Below are positions 1 to 10,600 of a stretch of 64,000 nucleotides of DNA, in pieces. Each line of letters opens with the position of its first letter. Position 1 is the stretch's first letter. The stretch lies in NCBI GenBank assembly GCA_011947345.1, contig JAAVTG010000986.1, forward strand, positions 29,325-93,324. Reading direction: 5' to 3'. This DNA comes from Phytophthora quininea. Taxonomy: Eukaryota > Oomycota > Peronosporomycetes > Peronosporales > Peronosporaceae. A program made the translations under genes and the position numbers. The notes beneath the pieces are model-generated. The model was not told the DNA's origin. It saw nothing but the letters and a program-made list of their open reading frames with translations, and did not search any database.

Positions 1-6
1 GCAGCA

Positions 7-393
7 ATGGTAGCACTGAGCAATTTGCTGAGAGCTGCGCTGGAGAAAGGAGCGCGTGGCATCGAAGTGGTGGGAGACTCAACTTACGTCGTCAACTCCT
101 TGCAATCACGGACCCCCCAAGACAAAACGACTACGACTTTGGTATCACAGATGCCGACGTTTGGCGGACTCCTGAGGATTCTGTCCTGGACACCCATTCG
201 TCGCACCTCAAATATGGGGTGCGCCGCATTAGCAAGAGAGGCGAGGGCGGTGAAAGGCAGCACGATATGGAGTCGGGATAACTTCAAAGAGAGGTCTCCA
301 GGCCTGTTAGCGGAACTGGAAGCAGCAAGCGGTTGGGATAGTAGATCCAGAGAAGGAACTACTCTTGATCACGATCCAGGGAATAAGACTTAG
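7..393 (+). pseudogene. RNase H remnant of a retroelement
   Basis: An open frame of 128 codons resembles the RNase H domain of a retrotransposon polyprotein. Residues about 19-33 read GARGIEVVGDSTYVVNSL, like the central strand-Asp-Ser segment of RNase H (GDS followed by a Val/Asn-rich helix). Near residue 60-75 the run SWTPIRRTSNMGCAALARE resembles the C-terminal H/R-x-x-N-x-x-A-D-x-L-A segment. The Asp expected in that last motif is missing (CAALAR instead of ADALAR), and no reverse transcriptase or integrase follows, so I read it as a decayed fragment. It begins at the window edge, so the upstream part may lie outside. It is followed by the hAT element at 466. The family is inferred from motif pattern only. 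Confidence 0.5.
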
Positions 394-875
394 GCTTGCT
401 GACCCACAGCGCGGTGGCACTGTGGAAGGGTTATTAGGATTCTCAATGTTGTAATCCAATATACCCAGGCATGCTCAAACGGGGCATTTTGAAAGTCGCT
501 GGGATTTGATGTAAAATGGGCAGAGTTGGGAAAGTTCAAAGGGGCATTGCACAGGAAATGTATTGAATTGCCAGAAAACCCTAAAGGGCACTAGCTTACG
601 CATGGAAATGTAAGTGAGGTTAGCCTACGCACGCTCTGTTGGATCAGAAACTCACTGTTGTGCTATAACCTTCTTGCTTGACTCCAATCTGTCTGCCAGC
701 TCCATGACTTCGAAGTATTGACGCACTTGCAGTTCTCCTGTGGACCAGCTACACCGTTTAGCGTACTGAAATCCCCTTCCACAGTATGGGTTCCTGGAGC
801 AAGCCAACAGAAAATTCGATGAGCGCTCCAAATTCACCACAAGGTTCGACTTTAGCCCACGCGTCTTCAAGCGAC

Positions 876-1833
876 TGTAATAGACCTGGTGGCAGCGACA
901 CCGAGATGCGTCTAAACGATAATCAATAATTGTTGGGCGGTTGCGACTTGGGGGCGACCGATGGTAAAGGTCACGTTGGGTTTGAGCAACGAGATTGGCA
1001 GTCTCGAATCGGCAGCGACGAGAACAGGCAGTCTCCAATCGGCGGCGACGAGGACAAGTCTCGAATCGGCGGCGACGAGAACAAGTGTCGAATGCGTAGC
1101 AACGTGAGCAAGTAGTCTCGAATCGGCAGCGACAAGGGCAAGCAGCAGAAGGTGACGACAGAAGTGCGGCAACCGACGACAGCAAGCAGGAAGTTATCGG
1201 TGGACATCGGATGTAAGGACTCGGTGGACGTCGACGGTGGTGACAACGGTGGACGTCAGACGGTGGTGACAACGGTGGACGTCAGACGGAAGCAGCAGTT
1301 GGAAGCCAACAGTGAACGACGGTGGTAGTCTCGACGGTGGACGCTGAAGCGGGAACAGTCGACCGACCCGTGACCGGCGTTGCGGCAATTGATACTGTCA
1401 AGGACTGCAAGGTGACGTGCAGGCAGGAAGGACGGTTGGTGTTGTTGATGCCAGCGGTGGCTGTGCAGGACGGTGCTAGCGTGGACCGAACGAACGGGAG
1501 GAGACCAGTGTGTCTTCGAGTCTCCGTACTGCGATGTAAGGGGCCAGTGTGTTCCAAGTGGTAAGGACAGGCGTGCAGGAGTTCGCTTCGCGAGGTGCCA
1601 GGGGCTGCAAGGTTGAGAGCAGGCAGGAAAGTTGTTGTCGAGAAAGGATAATAAATAGGTGGCAGTGTCGGCCAGGGCACGCACCGGCACAGGGAGCCCA
1701 GTTGGTTCTCTGTCGACCAGTAGTTGTTAACGGTGTTGAAGTTAGTGACGGACGGCCCATCGGATCCAACGCAGGGTCAGCACACGAGCTAGCGGCTACT
1801 CCAGGAACGGGAGGACCTCAAGAGTTCATTACA
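876..1833 (+). repeat. 5' LTR
   Basis: This is 958 bp with TGTAAT/ATTACA ends. It contains a tandem minisatellite (about 1000-1135) of 26-30 bp units built on TCTCGAATCGGCGGCGACGA, and a second tandem repeat (GGTGGTGACAACGGTGGACG, twice, about 1240-1290). It differs from the 3' LTR, as far as I can read, only by two single-base G deletions (in the GGGG at about 1609 and the GGG at about 1693). That implies a very young insertion. Reverse-strand frames across the minisatellite give Arg/Ser-rich low-complexity peptides that I do not regard as genes. Confidence 0.88.
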
Positions 1834-3812
1834 TGGTGGTCATACAGGGGCTGTTTTAAAGTTGAAGCGTTTGGCGTGTTGACGATGCTGAGAAGAGGAA
1901 TGTTGATGACCGTGGACGATGAGAAGTTGTAGAACAATGTGGTTGTCAGAAGTACTGGCAACTCCAATAGTTGGTACGCCGAGATAGGCCAAGAACAGCC
2001 ACAGGAGTCGATAGAAGCCGGGTCATTTCGGGTTTGACGCCGACGACCGGAAGTGCAATGAGAAATGGCTTGAAGGTGGTGGATGACAGACGCGAACCTG
2101 CATCGAGTTGACTGGTTAGGTGTCGTTGGAGTTGTGAGGCATGTGGAAGAAGGGATCCCTTTGGTGAATCCGACGGTCAGATCATGGTGTTGAAGACCAG
2201 CGATTTCCTGCTTGTGAAGAGTGAGGGGAGGTGCCCCGAGTCTTAGCCGAACGTTGCGAAGTAAGGGACCATGTCACTGAGATGTCGTGCGCCAGTGTGC
2301 GCCAGTGCCCAAGTGACCAGGCGGGCTATACCGACAGCGATCGGTGGCGGTCAGTGTACTGCAACACACTCAGTAAGAAGTAGGGCAATCTCGCAAGGTT
2401 TTTGTTGCACATGGCGGCGGAATTGGATTTCGGCCTTGCTGTTTGTGATACCGACAGTGTTGACAATGGCGACTCCGTTGGTGGATGGTAATGATGGTGG
2501 TGACGATGCCGACCGACAGTCACGAAGTGAGGATGGCGCGTTGCGTGATTACGGCTACCGGTACTCGTGGCAGGAACGACGACAGTAGTGGAGATCCTGG
2601 TGATGGTGGTGGTGATAGCACTCCGCCTAAGGAAGGTGAGAAGACAGAGGACGGTAGTAACAAGGGACGCCCAACGTCTGAGGAAGGCGAGAGTCCAGCA
2701 GTTGCAGGATCGACGTTGACCTGTGCGAGGAAGACGGCATTGGCAGTGATGATCTGGTGACGTATGTCATCGAAATCACGGTGGTGTTGAGAATCGACGG
2801 TTGAGGGCCGTCGATGTTAAGATGTTGAGAAATGGCACGAGTGGAGGCTGGCAGAACCAGCAAAGCTCTGTGTTGTTGACGATCGACGTGGAGTGGAGGC
2901 TGGCAGAACCAGCAAAGCTAAGAGTTATTGAGGTCAGGCGGCTGACGAGCTGTCTAGATCACGTGTTGGACGGAGCAAGCAGTCGACGGGCTGTTTTGCT
3001 CTTGTCATTGACAGGCGATCGAGGATCGTCGAGTTCGTGTTGAAGTCCGACGGCGTCTAGTCGTCGTGATCCCAATAGAACTGTTCTACCGCTGGGTCTG
3101 GTGACTTTCCAGAATACGAGTTCACGGTCTCGTATAGATTGGTGCCAACCGGCCGGTGAAGACGAACGAACTATTGGCGAGGAAATAGTTGTGGTGGACG
3201 TGGAGTCCCGCCTGTCGACGGCAGGAGTTCATAGTTACCGAAGGAAGAACGTTGAGGAAGCTGTAGTAGTTGGCGCAGAATCACGACTGCCGACGACGAA
3301 AAGGGCCAAACGGATGCTCGTCAAGGAAGCGGTGGCAGTTGACTCACGGCTATCGACGAAAAACAAATTCCTGGCCATGCCCAAAAGAACGGCTTCCAGA
3401 TCGAACGTCACAGTGAATCGTAGTCGCGAGGTTCAGGTGACGCGCTTGAGTTGATTGGAACACCTACAGTAGGTGATCTACCCGACAACGGAATCGGTAT
3501 TGCGAGGAAGTGACAACTGTGAGTGCACTGCCTGGTGTGACGGTCACCCTCACAACCAAACGGACGGCAAGAGAGGCGAGCTGTAGATGCACGACGGGCA
3601 GTAGTTGATGTGTCGATGAATGCAGTGGATGCTACAGCGGCAGAAGGGTAACTGGAAAGACTTTGGCGACGATGATGACAGCAGTTATGAGCACGTGTTG
3701 ACGAGGGATATCATGGTGATCCAGTATATCGAGACGGTGATGGCGAGTAGACATACGCTGTTCATGGACAAACACGGAAGGGCCGTGGAAGACCCTTCAT
3801 TTGAGGAAGGCG
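1834..3812. other. Internal region of the LTR element, no recognisable coding sequence
   Basis: About 2 kb with only short frames (up to about 117 codons), none resembling retroviral proteins. It begins TGGTGGTCATACAGGGG, directly abutting the 5' LTR, which fits a primer-binding site (TGG pairs with the CCA of a tRNA); I cannot name the tRNA. It ends GAGGAAGGCG before the 3' LTR, a weak polypurine tract. A roughly 27-bp direct repeat (GTGGAGGCTGGCAGAACCAG...) occurs at about 2842 and 2893, and several tracts echo a degenerate 'GTGG-x-GT-x-GAGTC-x-CG' pattern between 3180 and 3350. Confidence 0.6.
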
Positions 3813-4768
3813 TGTAATAGACCTGGTGGCAGCGACACCGAGATGCGTCTAAACGATAATCAATAATTGTTGGGCGGTTGCGACTTGGGGGCGACCGATG
3901 GTAAAGGTCACGTTGGGTTTGAGCAACGAGATTGGCAGTCTCGAATCGGCAGCGACGAGAACAGGCAGTCTCCAATCGGCGGCGACGAGGACAAGTCTCG
4001 AATCGGCGGCGACGAGAACAAGTGTCGAATGCGTAGCAACGTGAGCAAGTAGTCTCGAATCGGCAGCGACAAGGGCAAGCAGCAGAAGGTGACGACAGAA
4101 GTGCGGCAACCGACGACAGCAAGCAGGAAGTTATCGGTGGACATCGGATGTAAGGACTCGGTGGACGTCGACGGTGGTGACAACGGTGGACGTCAGACGG
4201 TGGTGACAACGGTGGACGTCAGACGGAAGCAGCAGTTGGAAGCCAACAGTGAACGACGGTGGTAGTCTCGACGGTGGACGCTGAAGCGGGAACAGTCGAC
4301 CGACCCGTGACCGGCGTTGCGGCAATTGATACTGTCAAGGACTGCAAGGTGACGTGCAGGCAGGAAGGACGGTTGGTGTTGTTGATGCCAGCGGTGGCTG
4401 TGCAGGACGGTGCTAGCGTGGACCGAACGAACGGGAGGAGACCAGTGTGTCTTCGAGTCTCCGTACTGCGATGTAAGGGGCCAGTGTGTTCCAAGTGGTA
4501 AGGACAGGCGTGCAGGAGTTCGCTTCGCGAGGTGCCAGGGCTGCAAGGTTGAGAGCAGGCAGGAAAGTTGTTGTCGAGAAAGGATAATAAATAGGTGGCA
4601 GTGTCGGCCAGGGCACGCACCGGCACAGGAGCCCAGTTGGTTCTCTGTCGACCAGTAGTTGTTAACGGTGTTGAAGTTAGTGACGGACGGCCCATCGGAT
4701 CCAACGCAGGGTCAGCACACGAGCTAGCGGCTACTCCAGGAACGGGAGGACCTCAAGAGTTCATTACA
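3813..4768 (+). repeat. 3' LTR
   Basis: This is 956 bp, essentially identical to the 5' LTR including its internal minisatellite. It ends ATTACA immediately before the CGAC target duplication. Confidence 0.88.
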
Positions 4769-5860
4769 CGACAGATCACCTAGATTTTCACCTTTCTGCA
4801 AACATCACGCTTTAGCTTGTATTCGTGGATCAGGTTCTTGCGCTGCCTCCAGATCTCCTCGGTTGCCGATTCACCTAGGTGTTCTTGTAATTTTGCTGAA
4901 TGAGCGATCAGCAGACGACGGAACGCTCCATCCGTACACTTCACGATGTCAATCGACCTCGTTGGAGGCGCATCGCGGGTCTCTACTGCAATATCGAGCT
5001 TGATATCGGTAATTCCGTCGACCATCACGGTCTGAGCTGTAGTAACAGCTTCCACCAAGTCTTGCTGACTCGTTGATTGCTGGGATTCAGTCGGTTCATT
5101 TACTTCATTGAGTTGTGGCATGTCTTCGTCCTTGTGGGAACTCGGGGTATCTTCGTCTACCATGTCCGCCAGATGCGCTGAAACTTCCAAAGCCTCTTCG
5201 CCGTCTTGATGCTCGTGGATGTTTGATTGGTCCAGAGCCATGCCAGCGAAACCCACTTCAACTCCGTGACGGCATGTATGAACATTGTGGTGTCCCGAGT
5301 CAATCTTGTCGAATAGGTCTCTTGAGTGAAGGCAGCACCACTGCAAATGCTCAGAGACCTTTGCTGAATCGACAGTTGGCGTACCTTCGTCATTTCGCTT
5401 TCAAATGTCAACGCCAGCGATAAGTGGAGTTCATTCAGAGCAGCGTATTGTTCGCGCATAGTAACCGTTTTATACTGCAGCTTGCGAAAGCAGGCGCGGA
5501 TCTTCTCGGTCAACTTGCAGACCACAAATAGGCACAACCACCATGCGTCACTCGATTTCGTGTTAGCCTTTTCGTCTTGAGAATCCCAAGACGAACGTAG
5601 TTCTTCAACAGAAAGTGGCATGCATCGTGTATCAACTCCCAACGTGTCGGTATGTAGGTAACAGCAAATGTTGGCTGGTGAGCTCCTTCAACAGCCTAGA
5701 ATCCGACCGGCAAAATGGGCACTCCTGGAGAGTTTCAAAAGGGTTTTTGGCTTTTTATGTGCAAAATGCCCCGATAGAGCATGCCTGAATATACCTCATC
5801 ATCATGATTTGAAAATGGAAATTGTTCGCTTCTCGCTATCACAAGCAGGTCGCGGATCCA

Positions 5861-7296
5861 CAGGCATGCTCAAACGGGGCATTTTGAAAGTCGATGGGAT
5901 TTGATGTAAAATGGGCAGAGTTGGGAAAGTTCAAAGGGGCATTGCACAGGAAATGTATTGAATTGCCAGAAAACCCTAAAGGGCACTAGCTTACGCATGG
6001 AAATGTACGTGAGGTTAGCCTACGTACGCTCTGTTGGATCAGAAACTCACTGTTGTGCTATAACCTTCTTGCTTGACTCGAATCTGTCCGCCAGATCCAT
6101 GACTTCGAAGTATTGACGCGCTTGCAGTTCTTCTGTGGACCAGCTACACCGTTTAGCGTACTGAAATCCCCTTCCACAGTATGGGTTCCTGGAGCAATAC
6201 TTGCGAGACCAACAGCAAATTCGATGAGCGCTCCAAATTCACCACAAGGTTCGACTTTAGCCCACGCGTCTTCAAGCGACAGATCACCTTGATCCTTCAC
6301 CTTTCTGCAAACATCACGCTTTAGCTTGTATTCGTGGATCAGGTTCTTGCGCTGGCTCCAGATCTCCTCGGTTGCCGATTCACCTAGGTGTTCTTGCAAT
6401 TTTGCTGAATAAGCGATCAGCAGACGACGTAACGCTCCATCCGTACACTTCACGATGTCAATCGACCTCGTTGGAGGCGCATCGCGGGCTTCTGCTGCAA
6501 TATCGAGCTTGATATCGGTAATTCCGTCGATCATCACGGTCCGAGCTGTAGTAACAGCTTCCACCAAGCCTTGCTGACTCGTTGATTGCTGGGATTCAGT
6601 CGGTTCATTTACTTCATTGAGTTGTGGCATGTCTTCATCCTTGTGGGAACTCGGGGTATCTTCGTCTACCATGTCCGCCAGATGCGCTGAAACTTCCAAA
6701 GCCTCTTCGCCGTCTTGATGCTCGTGGATGTTTGGTTGGTCCAGAGCCATGCCAGCGAAACCCACTTCAGCTCCTTGACGGCATGTATGAACATTGTGGT
6801 GTCCCGTGGCAATCTTGTCGAAAAGGTCTCTTGAGTGAAGGCAGCATCACGGTTAATGCTCAGAGACCTTTGGTGAATCGACAGTTGGCTCACCTTCGTC
6901 ATTTCGCTTTCAAATTTCAACGCCAGTGATAAGTGGAGTTCATTCAGAGCAGCGTATTGTTCGCGCATAGTAACCGTTTTATACTGCAGCTTGCGAAAGC
7001 AGGCGCGGATCTTCTCGGTCAACTTGCAGACCACAAATAGGCACAACCACCATGCGTCACTCGATTTCGTGTTAGCCTTTTCGTCTTGAGAATCCCAAGA
7101 CGAACGTAGTTCTTCAACAGAAAGTGGCATGCATCGTGTATCAACTCCCAACGTGTCGGTATGTAGGTAACAGCAAATGTTGGCTGGAGAACTCCTTCAA
7201 CAGCCTAGAATCCGAGCGGCAAAATGGGCACTCCTGGAGAGTTTCAAAAGGGTTTTTGGCTTTTTATGTGCATAATGCCCCGATAGAGCATGCCTG
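5861..7296 (-). mobile_element. hAT-like DNA transposon, copy C (left palindrome arm only)
   Basis: 1436 bp with the same 26-bp terminal inverted repeats as copy B, flanked by the 8-bp direct repeat CGGATCCA (5853-5860 and 7297-7304). The right arm of the palindrome has the empty site: a single TGGATCCG at 33803-33810 with the flanks joined. That directly demonstrates insertion after the inverted duplication, or precise excision from the right arm. Only 65 bp of host sequence separate it from copy B's target duplication. Confidence 0.88.
6058..7151 (-). pseudogene. hAT transposase C-terminal remnant, copy C
   Basis: Two overlapping minus frames: 7151-6666 (161 codons, upstream part) and 6765-6058 (235 codons, downstream part), which together follow one ancestral protein with a frameshift near 6766-6850. 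The downstream frame contains an acidic Glu/Gln/Ser-rich linker, a basic segment (NLIHEYKLKRDVCRKVK), and FAVGLASIAPGTHTVEGDFS, which resembles the hAT C-terminal dimerisation region. Right after this motif the frame appears to slip again: the alternative frame reads AKRCSWSTEELQARQYFEV before a stop. No N-terminal BED finger or complete RNase H-like catalytic core is present, so this is a deletion derivative dependent on another hAT transposase. Confidence 0.6.
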
Positions 7297-7508
7297 CGGA
7301 TCCAACACCTGAGATTTCAACGCAACGCACTAAGACCCGTCTCAGCTTGTGCTAGTCGCACGATGACGGCCACCTCGATTGTCCACAGAAAAACGACAAG
7401 TTGTTGATGCCGCACCGCCGCTTAGTCCGGTTTGTGTGCGCAACCAATTTTGGTGATTGCTCGCACTAGTCTCACACGTCACAGACGCATAGATGTCAAG
7501 GTTTCGCT

Positions 7509-7657
7509 GGCCGACCTCGCGCCTTCCGACACAGCAGTCCATTCTGGAATTTGCTTGCTCAAGAGCAAGTGCGTCCACACACCCACACACCTACTCGTCG
7601 AACAGACTCACAGCAGCAACTTCCGAGTGCTTGCGTCGAGGGGGATCAATCAACACA
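7509..7657 (+). promoter_or_regulatory. Shared 5' leader of the PDR genes
   Basis: About 150 bp immediately upstream of the ATG (from GGCCGACCTCGCGCC) is almost identical in all four PDR copies (7509-7657, 14991-15139, 25048-25196, 33450-33598). Upstream of it the A-type (outer) and B-type (inner) genes have unrelated sequence. It includes a CA-rich tract (CCACACACCCACACACC) and ends ATCAATCAACACAATG. It is probably transcribed leader. The different upstream sequences mean A and B genes have different promoters. Confidence 0.55.
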
Positions 7658-10600
7658 ATGTCGTCCGACCGCCTGAACCTGGAGTCGGGCAAGACCATGC
7701 TGGCGCAGGGCCCCGAGGCGCTGAACCGGTACCTCGCGTCCAGCTTCGAGCCGGCCATCGGCAGCGAGCTGCCGCAGCTGGAAGTGCGATACAAGAACCT
7801 GTCGGTCACGGCCGACATCACTATCACCGAGGACGTGACGGCCAAGTCGGAGCTACCGACGCTGTACAACACGGTCGCGAAGGCACTGGCGCGGATGTCG
7901 CCGAAGCGGCGCGTGGTGCGCAAGGAGATCGTCAAGAACGCGAGCGGCGTGTTCAAGCCGGGCACGACGACGCTGGTGCTGGGCCAGCCCGGGTCCGGCA
8001 AGTCGGCGCTGATGAAGATGCTGGCGGGACAGTTCCCGGTGGAAAGCAACATCACGGTCGAGGGCGAGGTCACATACAACGGCGTCCCGCAGAAGGACAT
8101 CGCGAGTCGGATCCCGCAGTTCGTGGAGTACGTCCCGCAGTCGGACAAGCATTTCGCGACGCTGACGACCCGCGAGACGTTGGAGTACGCGCACAAGTTT
8201 GTGGGCGGCGGTCTCGCGGAGAAGGGCTCGGAGACATTCTCGAAGGGCTCCGTCGAGGAGAACCTCGCTGCGCTGGAGGCGGCCAAGGCGTACTACAGGA
8301 ACTACCCGGACATCGTGATCGGTCAGCTGGGTCTGCAGAACTGTGAGAACACGATCATCGGTAACGCGATGGTGCGCGGCGTGTCTGGCGGCGAGCGCAA
8401 GCGCGTGACGACCGGTGAGATGGAGTTCGGCATGAAGTACGTGAGTCTCATGGACGAGATCAGCACGGGTCTCGACAGCGCGGCGACGTACGATATCATG
8501 TGCACGCAGCGCAGCATCGCCAAGACGTTGCACAAGGCGGTGGCGATCTCTCTGCTGCAGCCTGCCCCGGAGGTGTTCGCGCTGTTCGACTACATCCTGA
8601 TCATGAACGAGGGCGAGGTGATGTACCATGGCCCGCGCGAGGCTGTGGTGCCGTACTTCGAGAGCCTGGGCTTCAAGTGTCCCCGGACCGTGATATCGCC
8701 GACTACCTGCTGGATCTGGGAACTCGGATGCAGCACCAATACGAGGTGGCACTTCCTGTCGGCGTCACGAAGCACCCTCGAGCCGCGAGCGAGTTCGCCG
8801 AGGCGTTCGTGCAGTCTCGCGTGTACGCCGACTTGGTCGGTATGATCGAGGCGCCGATGGATCCTGAGCTAGAGAAGCACGTGAATGAGTACATGGAACC
8901 GGTCCCCGAATTCCGTCAATCATTTTGGAAAAACGTCCGAGCTCTGAGTGTGCGCCACATGACTATTCTGTGGCGCAACAAGGCGTACGTGGCAAGTCGT
9001 GTTGTGATGACATGCTTTATGGGTCTGATCTACGGCAGCACATTCTACCAGGTCGACCCGACGGACGTGCAGGTGATGCTTGGTGTGATTTTTCAGGCTG
9101 TGATGTTCATGTCCTTGAGTCAAGGTTCTCAAATCCCCGTGTTCATGGAGGCCCGTGAGATCTTCTACAAGCAGCGTGGGGCGAATTTTTACCAGACGGC
9201 ATCCTACGTGATTGCCTACTCGATTGCGCTAATGCCACCGTCAGTATTTGAAATCCTGATTTTCGGGTCGCTTGTGTACTGGATGTGCGGCTTCGTCGCG
9301 TACGTGGGCGCGTACATTATCTACCTGTGTCTGTTGGTCTTGACGAACCTAGTGCTATCGACTTGGTTCTTCGCGCTGACGGCAATGTGTCCCAATCTGG
9401 ATATTGCTAAGCCGATGTCATCGTTTTCGATCGTATTCATTATTATTTTCGCCGGATTCGTGCAGCCGAAGAGCCAAATTCCCGACTACCTCGTGTGGAT
9501 TTACTGGATTAATCCAATTGCGTGGTGCATGCGAGCGCTGTCCGTGAATGAATACCGGTCGTCTAAATACGATGTATGTGAGTTTGGCGGGGTAAACTAC
9601 TGCTCAAAATTCAAGATGACCATGGGAGAGTACTATTTGTCGGAATTTGGTGTGCCATCGAGCACGACATGGCTGTGGACTGGTGCGATTTTCATGTTTT
9701 GCTTCTATGTCTTGCTGCTGGGTCTAAGTACGTATCTTCTGGAGTACAGAAGGTATCTAGCACCAACCAACATCCAGTTGCTGCCAAAGGATATTGAAGA
9801 CGAAGAAGCACACGAAGGATATGCCTTGGCAATGACTCCTAAGGCGAATACGGACGATTCCGATTCCGATACATCGCATGGCGAGGTTGTAGTGGAGGTT
9901 CCTCGACGCGAGAAGAATTTCACCCCGGTGACGATCGCGTTTACGGATCTGTGGTACTCGGTGCCGAACCCGGTGAACACGAAGGAGACGCTCGACTTGC
10001 TGAAGGGCATCAACGGGTACGCGACGCCCGGCACGCTGACGGCTCTGATGGGGTCCACTGGTGCGGGTAAGACGACGTTGATGGACGTGATTGCCGGCCG
10101 TAAGACGGAGGGCACAATCAAGGGCAAGATCTACCTGAACGGCCACGAGGCGAACGACCTGGCCATCCGCCGTGCAACGGGATACTGCGAGCAGATGGAT
10201 ATCCACTCGGAGGCCTCCACGATGCGCGAGGCTCTGATGTTTAGCGCGTTCCTGCGCCAGGACAGCAGCGTCCCGGACAGCAAGAAGTACGACACGGTGG
10301 AGGAATGCCTCGACCTGCTGGACATGCACGACATTGCGGACCAGATCGTCCGCGGCAGCTCGCAGGAGCAGATGAAGCGTCTGACGATCGGCGTGGAGCT
10401 GGCGGCGCAGCCGAGCATCCTGTTCCTGGATGAACCGACGAGCGGACTGGATGCCCACTCGGCCAAGTTGATCATGGACGGTGTCCGCAAGGTAGCGGAC
10501 AGCGGGCGTACGATCGTGTGCACGATCCACCAGCCGTCGTCGGATGTGTTTTTCCTCTTCGACCACTTGATCTTGTTGAAGCGCGGCGGCCAGTCGGTGT

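Larger units (their letters stand above)
876..4768. mobile_element. Complete non-autonomous LTR retrotransposon inserted in hAT copy B
   Basis: Two long direct repeats (876-1833 and 3813-4768) start TGTAAT and end ATTACA, the TG...CA ends of LTRs. The element is flanked by the 4-bp target duplication CGAC (872-875 and 4769-4772). The uninterrupted site is visible in hAT copy C near 6277-6290, where TCTTCAAGCGACAGATCACC reads straight through with one CGAC. The 1979-bp interior encodes no recognisable gag, protease, integrase, RT or RNase H, so it must have been mobilised in trans (LARD-like). Strand is not assigned; the sequence after 1833 starts TGG, as a primer-binding site would, and a purine-rich stretch precedes 3813, both favouring plus. 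Confidence 0.88.
655..5642 (-). pseudogene. hAT transposase C-terminal remnant, split by an LTR retrotransposon
   Basis: Coding runs leftwards from about 5642 to 4773, is cut by the LTR element, and resumes from 875 to about 655. The first part (5642-5157) includes a Trp/Cys-rich segment (DAWWLCLFVVCKLTEKI). The second (5346-4780, other frame) is acidic, then basic (KRDVCRKVK). The terminal piece ends in AKRCSWSTGELQVRQYF. In the intact sister copy the region just before this reads FAVGLASIAPGTHTVEGDFS, which resembles the hAT C-terminal dimerisation motif. At least one frameshift separates the two main frames, and the protein is far shorter than a complete hAT transposase (600-700 residues). 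It cannot be active as it stands. Confidence 0.6.
466..5787 (-). mobile_element. hAT-like DNA transposon, copy B (interrupted by an LTR retrotransposon)
   Basis: The left end begins CAGGCATGCTCAAACGGGGC and the right end, read inverted, begins CAGGCATGCTCTATCGGGGC. The terminal inverted repeats match at 24 of 26 positions. The element is flanked by the 8-bp direct repeat AATATACC (458-465 and 5788-5795). CAGG-type termini with 8-bp duplications are hallmarks of the hAT superfamily. Without the LTR element at 876-4768 and its CGAC duplication it is about 1.43 kb, the same size as copy C at 5861-7296. Its coding strand is minus and carries a broken transposase C-terminal region. Confidence 0.85.

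Noticed and set aside
652..1272. 206-codon minus frame with Arg/Cys/Ser repeats (also 3685-4209 and 28725-29254 on the other strand)
   Set aside because: Created by the LTR minisatellite (26-30 bp units) read in one frame. It runs across the LTR boundary into the hAT and has no family match.
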